Assembly: GCA_964598485.1 (NCBI GenBank)
Contig: CAZRCD010000001.1
Location: forward strand, 186,001-250,000
Length of the DNA: 64,000 nucleotides
Reading direction: 5' to 3'
Source: SOJA01 sp964598485
Lineage (GTDB): Archaea > Thermoproteota > Bathyarchaeia > Bathyarchaeales > Bathycorpusculaceae
Shown here piece after piece: positions 16,501 through 23,916 of this stretch (position 1 is the stretch's first letter; every line of letters starts with the position of its first letter). Both the position numbers and the translations under genes were made by a program. The notes under the pieces were generated by a model. The model had not been told where the DNA came from. It was given only the letters and a program-made list of their open reading frames with translations, and searched no databases.

Positions 16501-16740
16501 GCCGAAACAGACCTGGCAGACAACACATTTATAGACGGTGTTGTCAAAGTCTCTTGTCTAGGCGACTTGAACGGCGACTATATTGTTGACGGTCAAGACT
16601 ACCAATTAGTCAAAATTGCTGTGCCTTCAATGCCTGGCAGTCCAAACTGGAATCCGAACGCTGACTTAAACGATGACGGCATAGTGGATGGCCAAGACTT
16701 CACAATAGTAAAAAGTCTCATCGGCACATCAGACCCATAA
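13561..16740 (+). CDS. Secreted multidomain protein: six CSWW repeats, C39-like domain, two dockerin-like segments
   Basis: TTG start; 1059 residues. A signal peptide (about 1-33) is followed by a short beta repeat with MTFTSGEK, MTFKSPTQ and MTFLSNVT. Six imperfect repeats of about 70 residues (about 89-515) each carry a cysteine in C-D-W-F or a variant, a CSWWE block and paired FHVD motifs. A ten-proline linker leads to a peptidase-like domain with SHCGPCAVANSIWW (about 581) and a later histidine in HFVTVAGL (about 791), the order of the C39/papain-like Cys and His. A dockerin-like EF-hand pair (GDVDGDGNVTMND, about 678) is inserted inside that domain. A CARDB-type domain (about 892-985) and a terminal dockerin (GDLNGDYIVDGQD and LNDDGIVDGQD, about 999-1059) follow. 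It is probably an extracellular, calcium-binding scaffold or protease. Confidence 0.8.
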   Translation: MKKNPSANIIAFLLVSLMFISSLTILSPNISYAESDSMTFTSGEKIDFTSNTTMTFKSPTQMTFLSNVTMKFSTNITIRIMEVFPDGWLEPCDVVIVLDPVGYLPPECSWWEAIDPYTGALLGEFHVDGNNGVDQFHVDSTWPPQGFPIPWEDLIAVKKIDIIEPCQYYVVHWPEHWWPQPCSWWEILDPETGEMTGYEFHVDWTNESCEFHIDKVYPEPYVLPFPWYEVWARRKIPDIKSCDYFVVEDPPHWWPDPCSWWEIIDPSGEPTGLEFHVDWTNESCEFHVDEVFPDPLEIPWFPPPVSVTAEQKIVEIEPCDWFVIVDPADFLPEPCSWWEVLDDTGAPTGLEFHVDITGGFTLFHVDIVYPGEIITIPPSYTVTVRKKIDLIQPCDWFRVDDPTLTPESCSWWEILDDTGAPTGIEFHVDQTIPADGLFYIDEVLPGWPIEVPPTYMLTAEKKIDDIQECDWFKVLDPPDFVPEPCSWWVIIWPPVWAGTHFHVDANDDVDMFHIDDVNGGGPPPPPPPPPPWNVTAIPYEPPPLPWYMKASYPDYVPSGMPDFDERQWGTYIWQDGAGRWSHCGPCAVANSIWWLDSEFETNTVPPPAVIDTYPLVQAYAGPPWDDHDPLNVPWLVEHLAYLMDTDGLRTGLVHSGTNVFDMEAGITHYLSWSGVNPLGDVDGDGNVTMNDANIVNLAMGTAPGAPGWDLRADIFPVTMGYPPMADNVIDSDDLDLVTMYMGMNGSFYEHTVMAPWWDIIVEEVEKCQDVVLLIAPWYYDGLEWYRYEEDAHFVTVAGLNATTWEIVFSDPILDNAEAGGYGDVPVPHIHPPPEPPYITHNNASLVSHDAYHVIEDPCPGGPLTIPDYPRGPGPYPEWRWQIEAAVITSPLGVHDVAVIDVLPLKTIVGKGYSCKINVTVANEGYFTSTFNVTLYANTTEVDTQKVLNLAPGTQITITLTWNTSGFAYAYTITAYATPDPAETDLADNTFIDGVVKVSCLGDLNGDYIVDGQDYQLVKIAVPSMPGSPNWNPNADLNDDGIVDGQDFTIVKSLIGTSDP

Positions 16741-16746
16741 ACCTCC

Positions 16747-16753
16747 TTTTTTT
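16747..16753 (+). terminator. T-run terminator after the dockerin protein gene
   Basis: A run of seven T (in CCTCCTTTTTTTACA) starts six bases after the stop codon, the usual form of an archaeal intrinsic terminator. No stem-loop is needed. Confidence 0.5.
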
Positions 16754-16801
16754 ACAAACCGTAATAATTTATACAAGTCAAGGTAATTCTGCATGATATA
16801 A

Positions 16802-16875
16802 TGCGGTCGCCGGGATTTGAACCCGGGTCGTCGGCGTGGGAGGCCGATGTCCTAGCCAAGCTAGACTACGACCGC
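16802..16875 (-). tRNA. tRNA-Gly (anticodon CCC)
   Basis: The acceptor GCGGTCG pairs with CGACCGC, the T arm is CCGGG-TTCAAAT-CCCGG, and the anticodon loop CTCCCAC exposes CCC. It is 74 bases with discriminator A, no intron and no encoded CCA. Confidence 0.92.
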
Positions 16876-16959
16876 AGCAAGCACTAAACTTAGCAAAAAA
16901 GAGATAACTAACTTAAACTTTTATTCATTACTCTTTATAGAGAAAAGGAAGCGGAATAA

Positions 16960-18108
16960 ATGAAATCAGTTAAGCCGGGTACTTATTTTTGGCAGGGAAA
17001 TCAAGCGTGTGCTGAAGCGGCTATAGTTGCTGGCTGTCGTTTTTTCGCTGGATATCCAATAACACCTGCAAGTGAGATAGCTGAACACATGGCGAAACGA
17101 TTGCCTCGAATCAGTGGAATAGCTATTCAAATGGAAGACGAAATAGCCTCTATAGGCGCGATTATCGGTGCAAGCTGGGCTGGAGCCAAAGCCATGACAG
17201 CCACTTCCGGACCAGGATTCAGCCTAATGCAAGAATTTATAGGATATGCATTCATGACAGAAACTCCATGCGTAATAGTTGACGTGCAAAGGACTGGACC
17301 AAGCACTGGACAAGCCACCAAATGTGGTCAAGGCGACGTGATGCAGTCCCGCTGGGGAACCCACGGAGACTACTCAGCCATAGTCTTGTCGCCGAATTCC
17401 GTTCAGGAAATGTTCACACTGACAGTTAGAGCGTTTAACCTAGCTGAAAAATATCGCACTCCAGTCATACTTCTCTCAGACGAAACAATCACACATATGA
17501 GAGAACAAATCACAGTGCCACCATTAGATAGCGTGAAAATAATCAACCGCAAAAAACCAAGAGCTGGAGAAACCGCTTTTTTTGGCATGGAAGAGATTGC
17601 ACCCATGCCTGCTGTAGACGAAGGATTCAACGTTGCCGTCACGGGTTCAACACACGACGAACATGGCACAAGATTTACAGCAGACCCAGTTGTGCACAGA
17701 AAACTCGTAGAGAATCTTAACAACAAAATAAGGAATCACACGGAAGAGATTTCAGATTTTGAACACTACAACACTGAAGACTGCCGAATAGGCATCATTT
17801 CTTACGGTTGCACATCCCGCGCAGTTCACGAAGCAGTTGAAAAAGCAGAAGCGAAAGGGATTAAAACAGGTTACATTAGATTGAAGACTATCTGGCCATT
17901 TCCAGAAAAAATAGTTAGAAAACTGGCGGAAAAAGCTGACAAAATAATTGTTCCAGAGCTGAATTTGGGACAAATTTGTTATGAAGTAGAAAGAGCATCA
18001 AGAGGATTAGCAAAAGTCATGCCTCTAAACAAAATTGGCGGTGGAGAATTGATTACACCAGAAGAAATGCTAGCCAAAATTCTAAAAGAGGCAGAGAAAA
18101 ATGACTGA
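16960..18108 (+). CDS. korA: 2-oxoacid:ferredoxin oxidoreductase, alpha subunit (KorA-like)
   Basis: The enzyme oxidatively decarboxylates a 2-oxoacid, probably 2-oxoglutarate, to an acyl-CoA, reducing ferredoxin, or runs the reverse carboxylation. The 382-residue alpha subunit has the YPITPASEI motif near residue 31, SGPGFSLMQEFIG (about 86) and a C-terminal transketolase-like domain (IGIISYGCTSRAVHEA, about 277). It overlaps korB by 8 bases. Length and motifs fit the Kor group; pyruvate or branched-chain substrates cannot be excluded. Confidence 0.9.
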   Translation: MKSVKPGTYFWQGNQACAEAAIVAGCRFFAGYPITPASEIAEHMAKRLPRISGIAIQMEDEIASIGAIIGASWAGAKAMTATSGPGFSLMQEFIGYAFMTETPCVIVDVQRTGPSTGQATKCGQGDVMQSRWGTHGDYSAIVLSPNSVQEMFTLTVRAFNLAEKYRTPVILLSDETITHMREQITVPPLDSVKIINRKKPRAGETAFFGMEEIAPMPAVDEGFNVAVTGSTHDEHGTRFTADPVVHRKLVENLNNKIRNHTEEISDFEHYNTEDCRIGIISYGCTSRAVHEAVEKAEAKGIKTGYIRLKTIWPFPEKIVRKLAEKADKIIVPELNLGQICYEVERASRGLAKVMPLNKIGGGELITPEEMLAKILKEAEKND

Positions 18109-18928
18109 AACCTTCTCTATTCGAAAATACCTGAGAGATTTGAAGTTGCCATTCTGCCCAGGCTGCGGAATATTTACGATAATGAACACTTTTTTGAGGG
18201 CTGTCCACGAATTAGGCTATGAAGACTTGAGCAAATTCGTTTTTTGCAGTGGAATAGGCTGCTCATCATGGATCTGTTCGCCCTACTTCAAGGCGGATTC
18301 AATACACACACCTCATGGGAGAAGCATACCAGTCGCAACGGGCATGAAGCTTTTCCATCCAGACCGTGATGTTGTCATTTTCGGCGGGGATGGAGACATC
18401 GTTGGAATAGGTTTAAGCCACTTCATACATGCAGCAAGAAGAAACTTAGACGCCCTTGTCATAATGGTGAATAACATGGTTTACGGAATGACTGGAGGAC
18501 AAGTTGCACCCACAACTCCATTCAAAACAAAAACAACGACAACGCCCTATGGAAGCTTTGAGCAACCGTTGGATGCTGCAAGATTGGCTACTACGGCAGG
18601 GGCATGCTATTCTGCGCGTTGGACAACGGCTCACCCGAAAGAACTTAGAGAATCAATTAGAAAAGCCATACAAATGAAAGGTTTCAGATTCATTGAAGTT
18701 GTAAGCCAATGTCCAACTGCATACGGAAGAAGAGCCGGATTCAAAAATGTCGGAGAAGTGCTGAAATGGTTTAAAGAAGACGCTATTCCAATTCAGCAAG
18801 CGGAAAAAATGACTGAAAAAGAACTTGTAAGAAAAATAGTTATTGGGGAATTCGTAGAGAGAAGGCGCCCAACAATTGTTGAAACTGTTTACGCAGTGAT
18901 AAGGGAGGTGCAGACAAATGGCGGATAG
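18101..18928 (+). CDS. korB: 2-oxoacid:ferredoxin oxidoreductase, beta subunit (KorB-like)
   Basis: The beta subunit binds thiamine diphosphate and a 4Fe-4S cluster. The 275-residue protein has cluster cysteines in FCPGCGIF (about 19-24) and the TPP motif GGDGDIVGIGLSHFIHAARRN (about 97-117). YGMTGGQVAPTTP (about 129) is the family block after the TPP site. It lies between korA and korC with overlaps on both sides. Confidence 0.92.
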   Translation: MTETFSIRKYLRDLKLPFCPGCGIFTIMNTFLRAVHELGYEDLSKFVFCSGIGCSSWICSPYFKADSIHTPHGRSIPVATGMKLFHPDRDVVIFGGDGDIVGIGLSHFIHAARRNLDALVIMVNNMVYGMTGGQVAPTTPFKTKTTTTPYGSFEQPLDAARLATTAGACYSARWTTAHPKELRESIRKAIQMKGFRFIEVVSQCPTAYGRRAGFKNVGEVLKWFKEDAIPIQQAEKMTEKELVRKIVIGEFVERRRPTIVETVYAVIREVQTNGG

Positions 18929-19472
18929 AATTGAGATAAGGATAAGCGGACTAGGCGGGCAAGGTGTAGTTTTAGCTGGGCGAATCCTAGGCGAAGCCGC
19001 TGTATATTCTGGAAAAAATGCTGTGCAAACACGAAGTTATGGAGCTGAAGCTAGAGGAAGCGCAGCCAAAAGCGAAGTAATAATTTCAGATGGCAAAATC
19101 GGTTTCCCAATGGTTAAAAAATGCGACATACTAATCGCAATTAGCCAAGAGGCAGTTAAGAAAAACGTGAAAGACCTAAAGGAAGGAGGCTTACTTCTGA
19201 TTGACAGCACCACCGTAAAAACCGTGCCTAAAATTAAAGCAAGAATCTTCAAAATTCCAGCCACCGAAACATCAAAAAAGGTACTTGGAGAAAAACTTTA
19301 CGCAAACATGATAATGCTTGGCGCCTTAATCAAAATAACGGGGATAGTGAATGAAAAATCCATAGAAAAAGCAACAAAAAATACCTTCCCAGAAAAATTT
19401 GTAGCTATAAACATGAAGGCATATGAAAAAGGAAAAGAGCTAGCTGGTAAGGAGAAAGTCTCCTCATCTTAA
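18918..19472 (+). CDS. korC: 2-oxoacid:ferredoxin oxidoreductase, gamma subunit (KorC-like)
   Basis: The 184-residue gamma subunit opens with the signature EIRISGLGGQGVVLAGRIL and then RSYGAEARGSAAKSEVI. It helps form the CoA and domain interface of the enzyme. The start overlaps the end of korB by 11 bases. A delta (ferredoxin-like) subunit, present in many archaeal enzymes of this type, is not adjacent. Confidence 0.9.
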   Translation: MADRIEIRISGLGGQGVVLAGRILGEAAVYSGKNAVQTRSYGAEARGSAAKSEVIISDGKIGFPMVKKCDILIAISQEAVKKNVKDLKEGGLLLIDSTTVKTVPKIKARIFKIPATETSKKVLGEKLYANMIMLGALIKITGIVNEKSIEKATKNTFPEKFVAINMKAYEKGKELAGKEKVSSS

Positions 19473-19751
19473 GTTAGGGATTTTTTGTATTACGACAAAC
19501 TGTAAAAATCTGGACCCCTCGTTTGTTATAACATATGTTTGCCTCTCCGTAACTACGAGGAAGCCACAATCGGTTAGATAGTTGAGGTATTTTTTCGTTT
19601 GGGCATAATTCAAGTTGGCGCTTTGCATTATCTGGGTCTTTTTACGCCCTTTCTTTGACGTCTTAACGGTTTTCAAAATGTCGCTAATTATTGTCGTTCT
19701 ATCTCTATATTTGAATGCGTGTAAAACTGGGAGAGACTTCAATTCTAACAT
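19464..19751 (-). CDS. Winged-helix protein of the HTH_45 type
   Basis: The 95-residue protein has the archaeal HTH_45 layout: an N-terminal helix (TTIISDILKTVKTSKKGRKK), MQSANLNYAQTKKYLNYL as the recognition helix, and a wing (GFLVVTERQTYVITNEGSRFL). It is probably a DNA-binding regulator with unknown targets. It is convergent with korC and the two genes overlap by 9 bases at their stops. Confidence 0.8.
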   Translation of the reverse strand: MLELKSLPVLHAFKYRDRTTIISDILKTVKTSKKGRKKTQIMQSANLNYAQTKKYLNYLTDCGFLVVTERQTYVITNEGSRFLQFVVIQKIPNLR

Positions 19752-19961
19752 AATCTCACCCTCAAATCATTTCACCTTCTCCTATACTAATTTAGTATTG
19801 TTGAAACACTTACTGTTTTTTTCCGTAGACTTCGTTGAAAACAGGAATGCCATTATTGAAAACAGAACTGTGCGTGTTGGAGACAGCTGAAAACAAACAT
19901 TGCTCGGTGCGAAGCATTTTTATGTTGCTTCAACAGAAACTATTGAAGAGGAATCAACAGT

Positions 19962-20573
19962 TTGTATGAGCACAGGCTAACACCGAGAGAAATACTATTT
20001 TTGCAACAAGTTGGAAGCGCCGACCATAAAATTGTGAACATACGTTTGCGAGAGGGTGAATACCAATGTAATCTTGCCAAAGCAATTGCATCCTTCCAAC
20101 TTGAACTATGTTTTCCAGACGTCAAAGACATAACAAAAAGATTATACGGAGAAGAAAAAGCAAACGACACTCAGTTCATCCGTAAAATTCAAACAATTTT
20201 AAAAAAAATGGAGAAAAGCAACGTCGTCAGAATTTTGAAAAAAAAGAAGCCTTGGGAGTTACAGAGATATGCACTTTCAAGTTTCAAGTTTCAAGATGTT
20301 GACAATAACCTTGTAATTCTTGCGACAGACCAGCAAATAAAACAAATGCAAAATCTGTTACACTCCATACTAAGCCAACAAGAAAAACCTACAGCTAAAC
20401 TAAGCAATATCAAGGCCAAGATTTCCATATTAGTATTCATGATAGTTGCATCATACACGGCGATTTTATGGGATCTCATACAACCTACTATTAACCCAAT
20501 CATTTTCGTTCCCGCCCTTTCTGTTGCTGTCGCATGTTCTCTGACGCTGGGAAAAATACTCTCCCAAAAATAG
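19962..20573 (+). CDS. Hypothetical protein with DNA-binding-like N-terminus and C-terminal membrane helices
   Basis: The 203-residue protein starts with TTG. The first 120 residues look soluble, with LTPREILFLQQV and a helical FIRKIQTILKKMEKSNVVRIL, suggestive of a winged-helix domain. Near residues 150-200 are two hydrophobic helices (SILVFMIVASYTAILWDLI and PIIFVPALSVAVACSLTLG). A membrane-tethered regulator is possible. I do not recognise the family. Confidence 0.55.
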   Translation: MYEHRLTPREILFLQQVGSADHKIVNIRLREGEYQCNLAKAIASFQLELCFPDVKDITKRLYGEEKANDTQFIRKIQTILKKMEKSNVVRILKKKKPWELQRYALSSFKFQDVDNNLVILATDQQIKQMQNLLHSILSQQEKPTAKLSNIKAKISILVFMIVASYTAILWDLIQPTINPIIFVPALSVAVACSLTLGKILSQK

Positions 20574-20628
20574 CTATAACGCATCTCACCTTAACGTTTA
20601 ATAATTATATATGCTAACATAAGAAAAC

Positions 20629-22225
20629 GTGATTAAATTGAATAAAGCTATCTTGGCTTCATTTACAATCTTGTGTTTGTTGTCCATTTCACTTATGATA
20701 GAGTACAGAATGTCTGTAAAGGCCGAGCTTATGTTATTGTATGTAGATGACGATAACACTGGAGGCCCTTGGGATGGGACCTCAAAACATCCATATGAAA
20801 ACATAACAAGTGCATTGGAACACGCTATAGATGGAGACACCATTTTTGTTAGATCAGGAACATACTATGAAAATATTGCCGTCAACAAGAGCGTTTCTCT
20901 TATTGGAGAAGACAGAAACTCAACGATTGTTGATGGTGATGAAAATGGTAGCGTGGTTTCAATAACTATTGACAACGTAAGCATCGAGGGCTTTACTATA
21001 ATGAGAAGCGGCATGGGTTTATACGACAGGGGCATATTCGTAGAGCATTCAAGTGGCAACGACATAAGCAATAACATAATAAGAAATAACTATGATGGAA
21101 TTAGCTTTTGTTCTTCTAGNNNNNNNNNNNNNNNNNNNNNNNNNNNNNNNNNNNNNNNNNNNNNNNNNNNNNNNNNNNNNNNNNNNNNNNNNNNNNNNNN
21201 NNNNNNNNNNNNNNNNNNNTGGCAATGTAGTTTCAGGTAATACGATAACAAGCAATAACGAGGGAATTAGCCTTTATTCTTCTAGTGGCAATGTAGTTTC
21301 AGGTAATACGATAACAAGCAATAACGAGGGAATTAGCCTTGCCTTTCACAGTGCTAACAATACTATTTACTGTAACAACTTCAACAATACACGTCAGGTG
21401 TGGAGTGATTCAACGAATATTTGGAATTACGGAAGTAAAGGCAACTACTGGAGTGACTACAACGGGACAGACGACGATCAAGATGGCATTGGAGAAACGC
21501 CCTATATCATCAATGAAAACAACAAAGACAAATATCCATTAACGGGAATGTTCTCTGATTTCAGATTCATTTTTAATGAAGAAACGTATCATGTCAATGT
21601 TATTTCCAATTCAACAATCGCTGATTTCAGATTCGAAATTGGGCAAGAAACAGGGAACAAAATAATAAGCTTCAATGCTACTGGCGAAGGTGGTTCAGTT
21701 GGTTTCTGCAGAGTTATGATTCCTATCGAGTTGATGAACTATTCATACATTGTGCTGGTTGGAATGGAAGAGATCTTTCCAACCAGACTTAATGGTACAA
21801 GCGAGACATATGATTATCTATACTTCACCTATATCCAGAACAATCATACGATTACAATAATTTCTTCCAAAACGCTATATCTTTACTACGAACTGCTTGA
21901 CAAATATATCAGGTTGGAAACAGATCTGTACGATCTGAACGCGACATATCACGAACTTCTAAACAACTATACAGATTTCTTAACGAACTACAGCGATTTC
22001 TTAATCAACTACAGTGAACTACAAAAAAGCCACCAACAACTAAACAACTCCTATCAAGAACTTCTGTTGGATTACTCTAAAAAAGTAAACAATATCCAAA
22101 ACCTAATGTATATCCTTGCAGCCACAACAGCAATCTTCATAATAACTACTATCTACCTATCAAGAAGCGCCCATGCAGGCAAGTCTAAAGTTTTCGAAGA
22201 AGCTAGAAAAAAGCGAACGCCCTAA
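20629..22225 (+). CDS. NosD-like beta-helix protein with coiled-coil stalk and membrane anchor, interrupted by an assembly gap
   Basis: The gene starts with GTG (signal-like helix, residues about 5-25) and has the beta-helix opening ENITSALEHAIDGDTIFV and SLIGEDRNSTIVDGD. A run of 100 N (21120-21219) interrupts it. After the gap the frame continues (shifted by the arbitrary N length) with two copies of the rung GNVVSGNTITSNNEGISLYS, then the GNYWSDYNGTDDDQDGIG block. It ends in a domain containing VISNST and GFCRVMIPI, a heptad-like stalk (about 115 residues before the end) and a transmembrane helix followed by basic residues. It is probably a surface protein standing off the membrane. The two halves are one gene. 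Confidence 0.75.
21120..21219. other. Assembly gap of 100 N inside a tandem repeat
   Basis: The sequence before the gap ends in TTCTTCTAG and the sequence after begins with T followed by the repeat unit, so the break falls exactly at a repeat boundary. Joining the flanks directly, or adding any multiple of 66 bases, restores the reading frame. The 100 N are a placeholder. Confidence 0.9.
21221..21336 (+). repeat. 66-bp tandem repeat encoding one beta-helix rung
   Basis: One full 66-bp copy (21221-21286) is followed by an identical 50-base partial copy ending at 21336, after which the sequence diverges. Each unit encodes 22 residues. The missing sequence in the gap most likely contains more copies. 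Confidence 0.85.
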
Positions 22226-22527
22226 GATACACACGTTGATGAAACACACCGTGCCCATCACGCTGTATTCATGAAGCTTGTTTTCAAAATGGATAAACTT
22301 CGTCTATCAAGGAAAATATACTCGATGCTTTCTATTCTTCTAAAGTTGGTTTTTCTAGCGCCTTTCAAAACAGTCTGCTCATCAACGAAGTCGTAAAGAT
22401 GTGTTTTATCCAGCGGATTCTAGTGAAGATTTCTCTTAATCTTTTTTGAGAAGGGAGAAGAACAAAACTGTTATTTCCATAATCTTAAAAATAAATACGC
22501 ACTTTATGCAAATGAGGAGAAAGAGCG
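22226..22527. other. Intergenic stretch upstream of purM
   Basis: No gene was recognised. CTTAAAAATAAATACG (about 22485-22500) is a plausible box A for purM. The remaining sequence has short open frames without resemblance to anything known. Confidence 0.5.
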
Positions 22528-23607
22528 TTGGCTAGAAAGTTTACTTACGCTCGTGCTGGCGTTGACAGAGAGTTAAGGGCTGAATCCAAAAGGTCGTTGA
22601 AGATTTTGGAGGAAACTTATAACTTTAGCCGTTATGGTAAGGTTGTTCAACTTCCATATGAGAACATTTTTCCTTTTGGAGAGAATTGTTACTTAGACAT
22701 GGTTATTGAAGGCGTTGGTACAAAGGTTCTTGTTGCCCAATTAGCCGAGAAATATGACACCATCGGAATCGACGGGGTTGCTATGGCTGTTAATGACGTT
22801 ATACGTTCTGGGGCAAGACCTCTAGCAGTTGCAGATAATATTCATGCACAGTTTTCAGACCCAAGTTTAGTTAGGGAGTGGATGAAAGGCATAGCGAAAG
22901 GAGCAACGGAAGCCCAATGTATAGTGCCGAGTGGTGAAATTGGTGACGTAGCTGAGTTAATAATGGGTTTGACAGAAGGAAAAGGCTTTGATATGGTTGT
23001 TTCTGCCATAGGAGAGGTTTCAAAGGAGAACATAATTTCTGGAAGAAACATAAAACCAGGCGATGTGATTATAGGTTTAAGGAGTTCTGGAATCCACAGC
23101 AACGGCGTGTCGCTGGTGAGAAAAATCTTGTTTAAGCAGTGGGGTGGCAAGTATGATACTCATGATGTTCCAGAAGGATTAGACAGAGAAATAATCTATG
23201 AAGTTCTGAAACCAACCAAAATATACGTTAAGCCAGTGCTTGGAGTTGCAGGAGAGGTCAAAGTGAAAGCAGCGGTACACATAACTGGAGACGGATACTT
23301 GAAATTTGGCCGTTTAACGCAATTTTCTAAAGGTATGGGATTCGAATTCAACAATTTTAAACAGCAACCGATTTTTGAGTTAATTCAGAAAACGGCTTCT
23401 GAAGTAGGCGGCACCATAATCGATGAGGAGATGTTTAAAACCTTCAACATGGGATGGGGATTCGCATTAGTAGTGGATAAAGCAGACAGAGACAAAGCCG
23501 TGGATGTTCTGGAGAAAACTGGAACACAAGCAGAAGAGATAGGGCATGTAACTGATTCCGAAGGAATCAAAATTCTCTACAAAGGTAAAAGAATAGTTCT
23601 AAAATAG
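22528..23607 (+). CDS. purM: Phosphoribosylformylglycinamidine cyclo-ligase (AIR synthetase)
   Basis: PurM closes FGAM to AIR using ATP, step five of purine synthesis. The 359-residue protein starts with TTG (MARKFTYARAGVDRELRAES), preceded by GAGGAGAAAG. It has GVGTKVLVAQ (about 63-72), GIDGVAMAVNDVIRSGARPL (about 81-100), GLRSSGIHSNGVSLVRK (about 191-207) and HITGDGYLKFGRL (about 252). It leads the purM-purS-purL-purQ unit. Confidence 0.95.
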   Translation: MARKFTYARAGVDRELRAESKRSLKILEETYNFSRYGKVVQLPYENIFPFGENCYLDMVIEGVGTKVLVAQLAEKYDTIGIDGVAMAVNDVIRSGARPLAVADNIHAQFSDPSLVREWMKGIAKGATEAQCIVPSGEIGDVAELIMGLTEGKGFDMVVSAIGEVSKENIISGRNIKPGDVIIGLRSSGIHSNGVSLVRKILFKQWGGKYDTHDVPEGLDREIIYEVLKPTKIYVKPVLGVAGEVKVKAAVHITGDGYLKFGRLTQFSKGMGFEFNNFKQQPIFELIQKTASEVGGTIIDEEMFKTFNMGWGFALVVDKADRDKAVDVLEKTGTQAEEIGHVTDSEGIKILYKGKRIVLK

Positions 23608-23664
23608 TTGTTTGCTTCATTGCTGATAAAAGCGTTTAAATCTCTTGGAATTCAAATTTATGCT

Positions 23665-23916
23665 ATGAGATATCGGTTAAGAATTGAAGTTAGCTTGAAG
23701 CCGGGACACAGCGACCCGGAAGGTGAAACCACAGCACGTTTACTGAAGGAACTCGGCTACAAAGTTGAAACTGTGAATGTTAGCAAAGTTTACAGTGCGG
23801 CTGTTGAAGCTGAATCTCGAAAAGAGGCTGAAATGAAGGCGGAAGAAATGTGTAAGAGGCTTTTGGCGAATCCAACCAAGGATAATTATTCATTTGTGAT
23901 TGAGGAAGAAAAATGA
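23665..23916 (+). CDS. purS: Phosphoribosylformylglycinamidine synthase subunit PurS
   Basis: PurS is the small structural subunit that bridges PurL and PurQ in the FGAM synthase complex. The ATG at 23665 gives 83 residues, beginning MRYRLRIEVSLKPGHSDPEG, the family start; the open frame extends upstream without resemblance. GTTTAAATC about 30 bases upstream could be an internal promoter. Its last codons overlap the purL ATG by 4 bases. Confidence 0.93.
   Translation: MRYRLRIEVSLKPGHSDPEGETTARLLKELGYKVETVNVSKVYSAAVEAESRKEAEMKAEEMCKRLLANPTKDNYSFVIEEEK

Noticed and set aside
21092..22225. Separate gene beginning inside the N run
   Set aside because: It has no start outside the N run and continues the upstream beta-helix; only the arbitrary length of the gap changes its frame.
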